Below are positions 41,640-54,687 of a stretch of 64,000 bases of DNA, piece after piece. Position 1 is the stretch's first letter; each line of letters begins with the position of its first letter. Location of the stretch: positions 114,545 to 178,544 of the forward strand of contig NW_027488968.1 of NCBI RefSeq assembly GCF_050948215.1, read 5' to 3'. The position numbers and the translations under genes are program-made. The notes below the pieces were generated by a model. It had not been told where the DNA came from, did no database searches, and worked only from the letters and a program-made list of their open reading frames with translations. This stretch comes from Halictus rubicundus. Lineage: Eukaryota > Arthropoda > Insecta > Hymenoptera > Halictidae.

Positions 41640-43005
41640 TCCTATCCAATCCCCTATCCTATCCTCTATCTTATCCTATCCTCTATCCTATCCTATCATC
41701 TATCCTATCCTATCCTCTATCCTATCCTATCCTCTACCCTATCCTATCCTCTATCCTATCCGATCCTCTATCCTACCTATCCTCTATCTTATCCTATCCT
41801 CTATCCTATCCTATCCTCTATCCTATCCTATCCTCTATCCTTTCCTATCCTCTATCCTATCCTATCCTGTATCCTATCCTATCCTCTATCCCATAGAAAT
41901 CCCCTATCATATCCTCTATCCGATCCTATCCTCTATCCTAACCTATCCTCTACCCTATTCTATCCTCTATCCTATCCTATCCTCTATCCTAACCTATCCT
42001 CTATCCTATCCTATTCTCTATCCTATTATATCCTATCCTGTACCGCCTCCTATCCTGTATCCGATCCAATCCCCTATCGTCTACCGTATCATATTCTCTA
42101 TCCTATCCTCTATGCTATCCAATCCTCTGTCCTACCCTATCCTCTATAATATCGTATCCTCTATCATATCCTTTCCTCTTTCCATAATATCATCTATCCT
42201 ATCCTATCTTCTATCCTATCCTATCCTCTATCTTATCCTATCCTCTAACCTATCCTATCATCTATCCTATCCTATCCTCTATCCTATCCGATCCACTATC
42301 ATATCCTATCCTCTATCCTATCCTATCCTCTATCCTATCCTATCCTCTATCCTATCCTATCCTCTATCCTATCCTCTATCCTATCCTATCCTCCATCCTA
42401 TCCTTTCCTCTATCCTATCCTATCCTCTATCCTATCCTATCCTCTATCCTATCCTATCCTCTATCCTATCCTATCGTATCCTCTATCGTATCCTATCCTC
42501 TATCTTATCCTATCGTATCCTCTATCGTATCCTATCCTCTATCCTATCCTATCCTCTATCCTATCCTATCCTCTATCCTATCCAATCCCCTATCCTATCC
42601 TCTACCCTATCATATCCTCTATCCTATCCTATCCTCTATCCTACCTATCCTCTATCTTATCCTATCCTCTATCCTATCCTATCCTCTATCCTATCCTATC
42701 CTCTATCCTTTCCTATCCTCTATCCTATCCTATCCTGTATCCTATCCTATCCTCTATCCTATCCAATCCCCTATCATATCCTCTATCCGATCCTATCCTC
42801 TATCCTTACCTATCCTCTACCCTATTCTATCCTCTATCCTATCCTATCCTCTATCCTAACCTATCCTCTATCCTATCCTATTCTCTATAATATCGTATCC
42901 TCTATCATATCCTTTCCTCTTTCCTATAATATCATCTATCCTATCCTATCCTCTATCCTATCCTATCCTGTATCGTCTCCTATCATCTATCCTATCCAAT
43001 CCACT
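41640..43005 (+). repeat. CATAGAAATC-marked higher-order block, copy 3 of 3
   Basis: CCCATAGAAATC is at 41,890, GATCC-TACCTATCC near 41,761 and ACCGCCTCC at 42,042, each 15,161 bp from copy 2. Copy-specific changes are a one-base deletion in the TTTCCATAATATC unit at about 42,180-42,190 (TTTCCTATAATATC elsewhere) and CCACTATGATATCC at 43,003 (CCCCTATGATATCC elsewhere). Confidence 0.78.
42042..42098 (+). repeat. Diverged marker unit ACCGCCTCC, copy 7 of 9
   Basis: Lies 15,161 bp after the 26,881 copy, in the third CATAGAAATC-marked block. Confidence 0.83.
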
Positions 43006-46000
43006 ATGATATCCTCTATCCAATCGTATCCTCTATCCTATCCTATCCTCTATCCTATCCTATCCTCTATCCTATCCTATCCTCTATCCTATCCTATCCT
43101 CTATCTTATCCTATCCTCTATCCTATCCAATTCTCTATCCTATCCTCTATCCGATCCTATCTTCTATCCTATCCTATCCTCTATCATATCCTATCCTCTA
43201 TCCTATCCTATCCTCTATCCTATCTTATCCTCTATCTTATCCTATCCTCTATCCTACCCTATCATCTATCCTATCCTATCTTCTATCCTATCCTATCCTC
43301 TATCATATCCTATCCTCTATCCTATCCTATCCTCTATCCTATCCTATCCTCTATCCTATCCTATCCTCTATACTATCCTATCCTCTACAATATCGTATCC
43401 TCTATCATATCCTTTCCTCTTTCCTATAATATCATCTATCCTATCCTATCCTCTATCTTATCCTATCCTCTATCCTATCCTATCCTCTATCCTATCTTAT
43501 CCTCTATCATATCCTATCCTCTATCCTATCCTATCCTCTATCATATCTTATCCTCTATCTTATCCTATCCTCTATCCTATCCTATCATCTATCCTATCCT
43601 ATCTTCTATCCTATCCTATCCTCTATCATATCCTATCCTCTATCCTATCCTATCCTCTATCCTATCCTATCCTCTATCCTATCCTATCCTCTATCCTATC
43701 CTATCCTCTATCCTATCCTATCGTATCCTCTATCGTATCCTATCCTCTATCCTATCCTATCCTCTATCCTATCCTATCCTCTATACTATCCTATCCTCTA
43801 TCCTCTCCTATCCTGTATCCGATCCAATCCCCTATCCTCTATCCTATACTATTCTCTATCCTATCCTCATTCCTATCGTATCCTCTATCCTATCCTATCC
43901 AATCCCCTATCCTATCCTCTATCCTATCCTATCCTCTATCTTATCCTATCCTCTAACCTATCCTATCATCTATCCTATCCTATCCTCTATCCTATCCTAT
44001 CCTCTATCCTATCCTATCCTCTATCCTATCCTATCCTCTATCTTATCCTATCCTCTATTATATCCAATCCTCTATCCTATCCTATCCTCTATCCTATCCT
44101 ACCCTCTATCCTATCCTTTCGTATCCTCTATCGTATCCTATCCTCTATCCTATCCTATCCTCTATCCTATCCTATCCTCTATACTATCCTATCCTCTATC
44201 CTATGCTATCCTCTATCCTATCCTATCCTCTATCCTATCCTATCCTGTATCCTATCCTATCCTCTATCCTATCCAATCCCCTATCATATCCTCTATCCGA
44301 TCCTATCCTCTATCCTTACCTATCCTCTACCCTATTCTATCCTCTATCCTATCCTATCCTCTATCCTAACCTATCCTCTATCCTATCCTATTCTCTATAA
44401 TATCGTATCCTCTATCATATCCTTTCCTCTTTCCTATAATATCATCTATCCTATCCTATCCTCTATCCTATCCTATCCTGTATCGTCTCCTATCATCTAT
44501 CCTATCCAATCCCCTATGATATCCTCTATCCAATCCTATCCTCTATCCTATCCTATCCTCTATCCTATCCTATCCTCTATCCTATCCTATCTTCTATCCT
44601 ATCCTATCCTCTATCTTATCCTATCCTCTATCCTATCCAATTCTCTATCCTATCCTCTATCCGATCCTATCTTCTATCCTATCCTATCCTCTATCATATC
44701 CTATCCTCTATCCTATCCTATCCTCTATCCTATCTTATCCTCTATCTTATCCTATCCTCTATCCTATCCTATCATCTATCCTATCCTATCTTCTATCCTA
44801 TCCTATCCTCTATCATATCCTATCCTCTATCCTATCCTATCCTCTATCCTATCCTATCCTCTATCCTATCCTATCCTCTATACTATCCTATCCTCTACAA
44901 TATCGTATCCTCTATCATATCCTTTCCTCTTTCCTATAATATCATCTATCCTATCCTATCCTCTATCTTATCCTATCCTCTATCCGATCCTATCCTCTAT
45001 CCTATCTTATCCTCTATCATATCCTATCCTCTATCCTATCCTATCCTCTATCCTATCTTATCCTCTATCTTATCCTATCCTCTATCCTATCCTATCATCT
45101 ATCCTATCCTATCTTCTATCCTATCCTATCCTCTATCATATCCTATCCTCTATCCTATCCTATCCTCTATCCTATCCTATCCTCTATCCTATCCTATCCT
45201 CTATCCTATCCTATCCTCTATCCTATCCTATCCTCTATCCTATCCTATCCTCTATCCTATCCTATCGTATCCTCTATCGTATCCTATCCTCTATCCTATC
45301 CTATCCTCTATCCTATCCTATCCTCTATACTATCCTATCCTCTATCCTCTCCTATCCTGTATCCGATCCAATCCCCTATCCTCTATCCTATACTATTCTC
45401 TATCCTATCCTCATTCCTATCGTATCCTCTATCCTATCCTATCCAATCCCCTATCCTATCCTCTATCCTATCCTATCCTCTATCCTATACTATTCTCTAT
45501 CCTATCCTCATTCCTATCGTATCCTCTATCCTATCCTATCCAATCCCCTATCCTATCCTCTATCCTATCCTATCCTCTATCTTATCCTATCCTCTAACCT
45601 ATCCTATCATCTATCCTATCCTATCCTCTATCCTATCCTATCCTCTATCCTATCCTATCCTCTATCCTATCCTATCCTCTATCTTATCCTATCCTCTATT
45701 ATATCCAATCCTCTGTCCTATCCTATCCTCGATCCTATCCTATCCTCTATCATATCCTATCCTCTATACTATCCTATCCTCATTCCTATCGTATCCTCTA
45801 TCCTATCCTATCCAATCCCCTATCCTATCCTCTATCCTATCCTATCCTCTATCTTATCCTATCCTCTAACCTATCCTATCATCTATCCTATCCTATCCTC
45901 TATCCTATCCTATCCTCTATCCTATCCTATCCTCTATCCTATCCTATCCTCTATCTTATCCTATCCTCTATTATATCCAATCCTCTGTCCTATCCTATCC

Positions 46001-46839
46001 TCGATCCTATCCTATCCTCTATCATATCCTATCCTCTATACTATCCTATCCTCTATCCTATCCTATCCTCTATCCTATCCTATCCTCTATCATATCCTAT
46101 CCTCTATCCTCTCCAATCCTCTATCCTATCCTATCCTCTATCCTATCCTATCGTATCCTCTATCCTATCCTAACGTATCCTCTATCCTATCCTATCCTCT
46201 ATCCTATCCTCTATCCTATCCTATCCTATCCTCTATCCTATCCTCTATCCTATCCTATCCTCTATCCTATCCTATTCTCTATCATATCCTATCCTCTATC
46301 CTATCCTATCCTCTATCCTATCCTATCCTCTATCCTATCCTACCCTCTATCCTATCCTTTCGTATCCTCTATCGTATCCTATCCTCTATCCTATCCTATC
46401 CTCTATCCTATCCTATCCTCTATACTATCCTATCCTCTATCCTATGCTATCCTCTATCCTATCCTATCCTCTATCCTATCCTATCCTCTATCCTATCCTG
46501 CCCTCTATCCTATCCTATCGTATCCTTTATCGTACCCTATCCTCTATCCTATCCTATCCTCTATTATATCCTATCCTCTATACTATCCTATCCTCTATCC
46601 TACCCTATCCTCTATCCTATCCTATCCTATCCTCTATCCTATGCTATCCTCTATCCTATCCTATCCTCTATCCTATCCTATCCTCTACCCTATCCTATCC
46701 TCTATCCTATCCTATCCTCTATCCTATCCTATCCTCTATCTTATCCTATCCTCTATCCTATCCTATCCTCTATCCTATTCTATCCTCTATCCTATCCTAT
46801 CCTCTATCCTAACCTATCCTCTATCCTATCCTATCCTGT

Positions 46840-46896
46840 ACCGCCTCCTATCCTGTATCCGATCCAATCCCCTATCGTCTACCGTATCATATTCTC
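46840..46896 (+). repeat. Diverged marker unit ACCGCCTCC, copy 8 of 9
   Basis: Full-length unit group just left of the 2.7-3.0-kb repeat pair. It is the closest relative of the truncated copy at the A/B junction, 5,820 bp upstream of it. Confidence 0.83.
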
Positions 46897-46920
46897 TATC
46901 CTATCCTCTATCCTATCCAA

Positions 46921-49890
46921 TCCTCTGTCCTATCCTATCCTCTATAATATCGTATCCTCTATCATATCCTTTCCTCTTTCCTATAATATCATCTATCCTA
47001 TCCTATCCTCTATCCTATCCTATCCTCTATCCTATCCTATCCTCTATCCTATCCTATCCTCTACCTTATCCTATCCTCTATCCTATCCAATCCTCTATCC
47101 TATCCTCTATCCGATCCTATCTTCTATCCTATCCGATCCTCTATCATATCCTATCCTCTATCCTATCCTATCCTCTATCCTATCTTATCCTCTATCTTAT
47201 CCTATCCTCTATCCTATCCTATCATCTATCCTATCCTATCTTCTATCCTATCCTATCCTGTATCATATCCTATCCTCTATCCTATCCTATCCTCTATCCT
47301 ATCCTATCCTCTATCCTATCCTATCCTCTATACTATCCTATCCTCTACAATATCGTATCCTCTATCATATCCTTTCCTCTTTCCTATAATATCATCTATC
47401 CTATCCTATCCTCTATCTTATCCTATCCTCTATCCTATCCTATCATCTATCTTATCCTATCCTCTATCCTATCCTATCATCTATCCTATCCTATCTTCTA
47501 TCCTATCCTATCCTCTATCATATCCTATCCTCTATCCTATCCTATCCTCTATCCTATCCTATCCTCTATCCTATCCTATCCTCTATCCTATCCTATCGTA
47601 TCCTCTATCGTATCCTATCCTCTATCCTATCCTATCCTCTATCCTATCCTATCCTCTATACTATCCTATCCTCTATCCTCTCCTATCCTGTATCCGATCC
47701 AATCCCCTATCCTCTATCCTATCCTATTCTCTATCCTATCCTCATTCCTATCGTATCCTCTATCCTATCCTATCCTCTATCCTATCCTATCCTCTGTCAT
47801 GTCCTATCCTCTATCCTATCCTATTCTCTATCCTATCTTATCGTATCCTCTATCCTATCCTATCCTCTATCCTATCCTATCCTCTATCCTATCCTACCCT
47901 CTATCCTATCCTTTCGTATCCTCTATCGTATCCTATCCTCTATCCTATCCTATCCTCTATCCTATCCTATCCTCTATACCATCCTATCCTCTATCCTATG
48001 CTATCCTCTATCCTATCCTATCCTCTATCCTATCCTATCCTCTATCCTATCCTGCCCTCTATCCTATCCTATCGTATCCTTTATCGTACCCTATCCTCTA
48101 TCCTATCCTATCCTCTATTATATCCTATCCTCTATACTATCCTATCCTCTATCCTACCCTATCCTCTATCCTATCCTATCCTCTATCCTATCCTATCCTC
48201 TATCCTATTCTATCCTCTATCCTATCCTATCCTGTATCCTATTCTATCCTGTATCCTATTCTATCCTCTATCCTATCCTATCCTCTATCATATCCTATCC
48301 TCTATCCTATCCTATCCTCTATCCTATCCTATCCTCTATCCTATCCTATCCTCTATCCTATCCTATCCTCTATCATATCCTATCCTCTATCCTCTCCAAT
48401 CCTCTATCCTATCCTATCCTCTATCCTATCCTATCCTCTATCCTCTCCAATCCTCTATGCTATCCTATCCTCTATCCTATCCTATCGTATCCTCTATCCT
48501 ATCCTATCCTATCCTCTATCCTATCCTAACGTATCCTCTATCCTATCCTATCCTCTATCCTATCCTCTATCCTATCCTATCCTCTATCCTATCCTATTCT
48601 CTATCATATCCTATCCTCTATCCTATCCTATCCTCTATCCTATCCTATCCTCTATCCTATCCTACCCTCTATCCTATCCTTTCGTATCCTCTATCGTATC
48701 CTATCCTCTATCCTATCCTATCCTCTATCCTATCCTATCCTTTATACTATCCTATCCTCTATCCTATCCTATCCTCTATACTATCCTATCCTCTATCCTA
48801 TCCTATCCTCTATAATATCGCATCCTCTATCATATCCTATCCTCATTCCTATAATATCATCTGTCCTATCCGATCCTCTATCCTATCCAATCCCCTATCC
48901 TATCCTCTATCGTATCCTATGCTCTATCCTATCCTATGCTCTATCCTATCCTATCCTCTATCCTATCCTATCCTCTATCCTATCCTATCCTATCCTCTAT
49001 CCTATCCTATCCTATCCTATCCTCTATCCTATGCTATCCTCTATCCTATCCTCTATCCTTTCCTATCATCTATCCTATCCTATCCTCTATCCTATCCTAT
49101 CCTCTATCGTATCCTATCCTCTATCCTATCCTATCCTCTATCCTATCCTATCCTTTATACTATCCTATCCTCTATCCTATCCTATCCTCTATACTATCCT
49201 ATCCTCTATCCTATCCTATCCTCTATAATATCGTATCCTCTATCATATCCTATCCTCATTCCTATAATATCATCTGTCCTATCCGATCCTCTATCCTATC
49301 CAATCCCCCATCCTATCCTCTATCGTATCCTATGCTCTATCCTATCCTATCCTCTATACTATCCTATCCTCTATCCTATCCTATCCTCTATAATATCGTA
49401 TCCTCTATCATATCCTATCCTCATTCCTATAATATCATCTGTCCTATCCGATCCTCTATCCTATCCAATCCCCTATCCTATCCTCTATCGTATCCTATGC
49501 TCTATCCTATCCTATCCTCTATCCTATCCTATCCTCTATCCTATCCTATCCTATCCTATCCTCTATCCTATCCTATCCTATCCTATCCTCTATCCTATGC
49601 TATCCTCTATCCTATAATATCATCCATCCTATCCTTTCGTATCCTCTATCGCATCCTATCCTCTATCCTATCCTATCCTCTATACTATCCTATCCTCTAT
49701 CCTATCCTACCCTCTATCCTATCCTATCCTCTATCCTATCCTATCCTCTATAATATCGTATCCTCTATCATATCCTATCCTCATTCCTATAATATCATCT
49801 GTCCTATCCGATCCTCTATCCTATCCAATCCCCTATCCTATCCTCTATCGTATCCTATGCTCTATCCTATCCTATCCTCTATCCTATCCT
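46921..49890 (+). repeat. About 2.7-3.0-kb higher-order repeat, copy 1
   Basis: The rare TCATGTCC unit at 47,798 recurs at 50,521, and TATGCTATCC at 47,998 recurs at 50,721 (offset 2,723). The left end (TCCTCTGTCC at 46,921 and 49,938) is offset by 3,017, so about 294 bp is missing from the second copy. The right part (48,670-49,890) is the third instance of the block first seen at 37,960, at an offset of 8,589 from the 39,840 copy. Confidence 0.78.
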
Positions 49891-49937
49891 ATCCTCTATC
49901 GTATCATATTCTCTATCCTATCCTCTATCCTATCCAA

Positions 49938-52659
49938 TCCTCTGTCCTATCCTATCCTCTATAATATCGTATCCTCTATCATATCCTTTCCTCTTTCCTA
50001 TAATATCATCTATCCTATCCTATCCTCTATCCTATCCTATCCTCTATCCTATCCTATCCTCTATCCTATCCTATCCTCTACCTTATCCTATCCTCTATCC
50101 TATCCAATCCTCTATCCTATCCTCTATCCGATCCTATCTTCTATCCTATCCGATCCTCTATCATATCCTATCCTCTATCCTATCCTATCCTCTATCCTAT
50201 CTTATCCTCTATCTTATCCTATCCTCTATCCTATCCTATCATCTATCCTATCCTATCTTCTATCCTATCCTATCCTGTATCATATCCTATCCTCTATCCT
50301 ATCCTATCCTCTATCATATCCTATCCTCTATCCTATCCTATCCTCTATCCTATCCTATCCTCTATCCTATCCTATCCTCTATACTATCCTATCCTCTATC
50401 CTCTCCTATCCTGTATCCGATCCAATCCCCTATCCTCTATCCTATCCTATTCTCTATCCTATCCTCATTCCTATCGTATCCTCTATCCTATCCTATCCTC
50501 TATCCTATCCTATCCTCTGTCATGTCCTATCCTCTATCCTATCCTATTCTCTATCCTATCTTATCGTATCCTCTATCCTATCCTATCCTCTATCCTATCC
50601 TATCCTCTATCCTATCCTACCCTCTATCCTATCCTTTCGTATCCTCTATCGTATCCTATCCTCTATCCTATCCTATCCTCTATCCTATCCTATCCTCTAT
50701 ACTATCCTATCCTCTATCCTATGCTATCCTCTATCCTATCCTATCCTCTATCCTATCCTATCCTCTATCCTATCCTGCCCTCTATCCTATCCTATCGTAT
50801 CCTTTATCGTACCCTATCCTCTATCCTATCCTATCCTCTATTATATCCTATCCTCGATACTATCCTATCCTCTATCCTACCCTATCCTCTATCCTATCCT
50901 ATCCTCTATCCTATCCTATCCTCTATCCTATTCTATCCTCTATCCTATCCTATCCTGTATCCTATTCTATCCTGTATCCTATTCTATCCTCTATCCTATC
51001 CTATCCTCTATCATATCCTATCCTCTATCCTATCCTATCCTCTATCCTATCCTATCCTCTATCCTATCCTATCCTCTATCATATCCTATCCTCTATCCTC
51101 TCCAATCCTCTATCCTATCCTATCCTCTATCCTATCCTATCCTCTATCCTCTCCAATCCTCTATGCTATCCTATCCTCTATCCTATCCTATCGTATCCTC
51201 TATCCTATCCTATCCTATCCTCTATCCTATCCTAACGTATCCTCTATCCTATCCTATCCTCTATCCTATCCTCTATCCTATCCTATCCTCTATCCTATCC
51301 TATCCTCTATCCTATCCTACCCTCTATCCTATCCTTTCGTATCCTCTATCGTATCCTATCCTCTATCCTATCCTATCCTCTATCCTATCCTATCCTTTAT
51401 ACTATCCTATCCTCTATCCTATCCTATCCTCTATACTATCCTATCCTCTATCCTATCCTATCCTCTATAATATCGCATCCTCTATCATATCCTATCCTCA
51501 TTCCTATAATATCATCTGTCCTATCCGATCCTCTATCCTATCCAATCCCCTATCCTATCCTCTATCGTATCCTATGCTCTATCCTATCCTATGCTCTATC
51601 CTATCCTATCCTCTATCCTATCCTATCCTCTATCCTATCCTATCCTATCCTCTATCCTATCCTATCCTATCCTCTATCCTATCCTATCCTATCCTATCCT
51701 CTATCCTATGCTATCCTCTATCCTATCCTCTATCCTTTCCTATCATCTATCCTATCCTATCCTCTATCCTATCCTATCCTCTATCGTATCCTATCCTCTA
51801 TCCTATCCTATCCTCTATCCTATCCTATCCTTTATACTATCCTATCCTCTATCCTATCCTATCCTCTATACTATCCTATCCTCTATCCTATCCTATCCTC
51901 TATAATATCGTATCCTCTATCATATCCTATCCTCATTCCTATAATATCATCTGTCCTATCCGATCCTCTATCCTATCCAATCCCCCATCCTATCCTCTAT
52001 CGTATCCTATGCTCTATCCTATCCTATCCTCTATCCTATCCTATCCTCTATCCTATCCTATCCTATCCTATCCTCTATCCTATGCTATCCTCTATCCTAT
52101 AATATCATCCATCCTATCCTTTCGTATCCTCTATCGCATCCTATCCTCTATCCTATCCTATCCTCTATACTATCCTATCCTCTATCCTATCCTACCCTCT
52201 ATCCTATCCTATCCTCTATCCTATCCTATCCTCTATAATATCGTATCCTCTATCATATCCTATCCTCATTCCTATAATATCATCTGTCCTATCCGATCCT
52301 CTATCCTATCCAATCCCCTATCCTATCCTCTATCGTATCCTATGCTCTATCCTATCCTGTCCTCTATCCTATCCTATCCTCTATCGTATCCTATGCTCTA
52401 TCCTATCCTATCCTCTATCCTATCCTATCCTCTATCCTATCCTATCCTATCCTCTATCCTATGCTATCCTCTATCCTTTTATATCCTCTATCCTATCCTA
52501 TCCTCTACCCTATCCTATCCTCTATCCTATCCTATCCTCTATCCTATCCTATCCTCTATCTTATCCTATCCTCTATCCTATCCTATCCTCTATCCTATTC
52601 TATCCTCTATCCTATCCTATCCTCTATCCTAACCTATCCTCTATCCTATCCTATCCTTT
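49938..52659 (+). repeat. About 2.7-kb higher-order repeat, copy 2, ending at the A/B junction
   Basis: This is the tandem partner of 46,921-49,890. The TATGCTC pair at 51,574/51,591 is 2,655 bp from 48,919/48,936. One CTATAATATC-CATTCC group present in the first copy is missing near 52,020. Its last part (52,441 on) instead matches 46,621 at an offset of 5,820. It leads straight into the truncated ACCGCCTCC unit at the subfamily switch. Confidence 0.75.
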
Positions 52660-52696
52660 ACCGCCTCCTATCCTGTATCCGATCCAATCCCCTATC
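52660..52696 (+). repeat. Truncated marker unit ACCGCCTCC, copy 9 of 9, at the A/B junction
   Basis: Matches the 46,840 copy through CCAATCCCCTATC and then departs: the expected CGTCTACCG half is missing and subfamily B sequence (CTATCCTTTATCG) follows. This is the only truncated copy of the nine and fixes the breakpoint to within one pentamer. It also has CTTTACCG where the others have CTCTACCG or CTGTACCG. Confidence 0.83.
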
Positions 52697-52950
52697 CTAT
52701 CCTTTATCGTATCCTATCCTCTATCCTATTAAATACTATATCGTAACCTCTATCCTATTATATCCTCTATCGTATCCTATGTTCTATCCTACCCTATCCT
52801 CTATCCTATCCTATCCTCTATCCTATCCTATCCTCTATCCTATCCTATCCTCTATCCTATCCTATCCTCTATCCTATCCTTATCCTCTATCGTATCCTAT
52901 CCTCTACCCTATCCTATCCTCTATCCTATCCTATCCTCTATCCTATTCTA

Positions 52951-53880
52951 TCCTCTATCCTATCCAATCCTATATCCTATTCTCTATCCTATCCTATCCT
53001 CTATCATATCCTATCCTCTATCCTATCCAATCCTATATCGTATCCTCTATCCTATCCTATCCTGTATCCTATCCTATCCTCTTTCCTATCCTATCCACTA
53101 TCATATCCTATCCTATCCTCTATCCTTTCCTATCCACTATCCTATCCTATCCTCTATCCTATCCTATCCTCTATCCTATCCTATCCTCTATCCTATCCAA
53201 TCCTATATCCTATCCTCTATCATATCCTATCCTCTATCCTATCCTATCCTCTATCCTATCCTATCCTCTATCCTATCCTATCCACTATCCTATCCTATCC
53301 TCTATCCTATATTAACCTCTATCCTATCCTATCCTCTATCCTATCCTATCCTCTATCCTATCCTATCCTCTATCCTATCCTATCCTCTATCCTATCCTAT
53401 CCTCTATCCTATCCTATCCTCTATCCTATCCTATCCTCTATCCTATCCTATCCTCTATCCTATCCAATCCTATATCCTATCCTCTATCATATCCAGCCTC
53501 TATCCTATCCTATCCTCTATCCTATCCTATCCGCAATCCTATCCAATCCTATATCCTATTCTCTATCCTATCCTATCCTCTATCCTATCCTATCCTTTAT
53601 CGTATCCTATCCTCTATCCTATTAAATCCTATATCGTAACCTCTATCCTATCCTATCCTCTATCCTATCCTATCCTTTATCGTATCCTATCCTCTATCCT
53701 ATTAAATACTATATCGTAACCTCTATCCTATTATATCCTCTATCGTATCCTATCCTCTATCCTATCCTATCCTCTATCCTATCCTATCCTCTATCCTATC
53801 CTATCCTCTATCCTATCCTATCCTCTATCCTATCCTATCCTCTATCCTATCCTTATCCTCTATCGTATCCTATCCTCTAC
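52951..53880 (+). repeat. Subfamily B higher-order block, copy 1 (partner at 54,931)
   Basis: The stretch from CCAATCCTATATCC at 52,964 on repeats at an offset of 1,980 bp (54,944). I found all compared lines from 52,981 to 53,452 identical. A T-to-A change at 53,453/55,433 and a one-unit (17-bp) insertion in the partner then shift the offset to 1,997 (TTAAATCC at 53,622 and 55,619; CCAGCC at 53,493 and 55,490). Confidence 0.85.
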
Positions 53881-53925
53881 CCTATCCTATCCTCTATCCT
53901 ATCCTATCCTCTATCCTATCCTATT
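53455..53925 (+). repeat. 762-bp-offset repeat, copy 1 (partner 54,217-54,687)
   Basis: CCAGCC at 53,493 and 54,255, TTAAATCC at 53,622 and 54,384, TTAAATACT at 53,702 and 54,464, and CCTTATCC at 53,851 and 54,613 all keep a 762-bp spacing. This segment therefore occurs three times between 53.4 and 55.9 kb (762 + 1,235 bp), nested inside the 1,997-bp period. A substitution to TACCC is visible in the partner near 54,525. Confidence 0.82.
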
Positions 53926-54216
53926 CTCTATCCTATCCTATCCTCTATCATATCATATCCTCTATCCTATCCAATCCTATATCGTATCCTCTATCCTATC
54001 CTATCCTGTATCCTATCCTATCCTCTATCCTATCCTATCCACTATCATATCCTATCCTATCCTCTATCCTATCCTATCCTCTATCCTAGCCTATCCTCTA
54101 TCCTATCCTATTCTCTATCCTATCCTATCCACTATCCTATCCTATCCTATATCATATCCTATCCTCTATCCTATCCTATCCTCTATCCTATCCTATCCTC
54201 TATCCTATCCTATCCT

Positions 54217-54687
54217 CTATCCTATCCAATCCTATATCCTATCCTCTATCATATCCAGCCTCTATCCTATCCTATCCTCTATCCTATCCTATCCGCAATC
54301 CTATCCAATCCTATATCCTATTCTCTATCCTATCCTATCCTCTATCCTATCCTATCCTTTATCGTATCCTATCCTCTATCCTATTAAATCCTATATCGTA
54401 ACCTCTATCCTATCCTATCCTCTATCCTATCCTATCCTTTATCGTATCCTATCCTCTATCCTATTAAATACTATATCGTAACCTCTATCCTATTATATCC
54501 TCTATCGTATCCTATCCTCTATCCTACCCTATCCTCTATCCTATCCTATCCTCTATCCTATCCTATCCTCTATCCTATCCTATCCTCTATCCTATCCTAT
54601 CCTCTATCCTATCCTTATCCTCTATCGTATCCTATCCTCTACCCTATCCTATCCTCTATCCTATCCTATCCTCTATCCTATCCTATC
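54217..54687 (+). repeat. 762-bp-offset repeat, copy 2
   Basis: This is the partner of 53,455-53,925 and contains CCAGCC at 54,255, the TTAAATCC/TTAAATACT pair 80 bp apart (54,384/54,464) and CCTTATCC at 54,613. The same TTAAAT pair spacing of 80 bp is seen at 53,622/53,702 and 55,619/55,699. Confidence 0.82.

Larger units (their letters stand above)
1..52696 (+). repeat. Satellite subfamily A domain
   Basis: This part of the array is defined by diagnostic variant units seen many times here and essentially not after 52.7 kb. They are CTATAATATCATCTGTCC (for example near 540, 7,555, 38,395 and 52,270), the CCTTTCCTCTTTCC unit followed by CTATAATATC (for example near 800, 7,820 and 19,405), the ACCGCCTCC-GTATCCGATCC unit, and CCAATCCCC. 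The underlying unit is still the 17-mer. Between 20.2 and 44.5 kb another marker, CCCTATGATATCC, recurs twelve times, so A itself has internal zones. The right limit is where homology to the 46.8-kb copy of the ACCGCCTCC unit stops. Confidence 0.85.
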
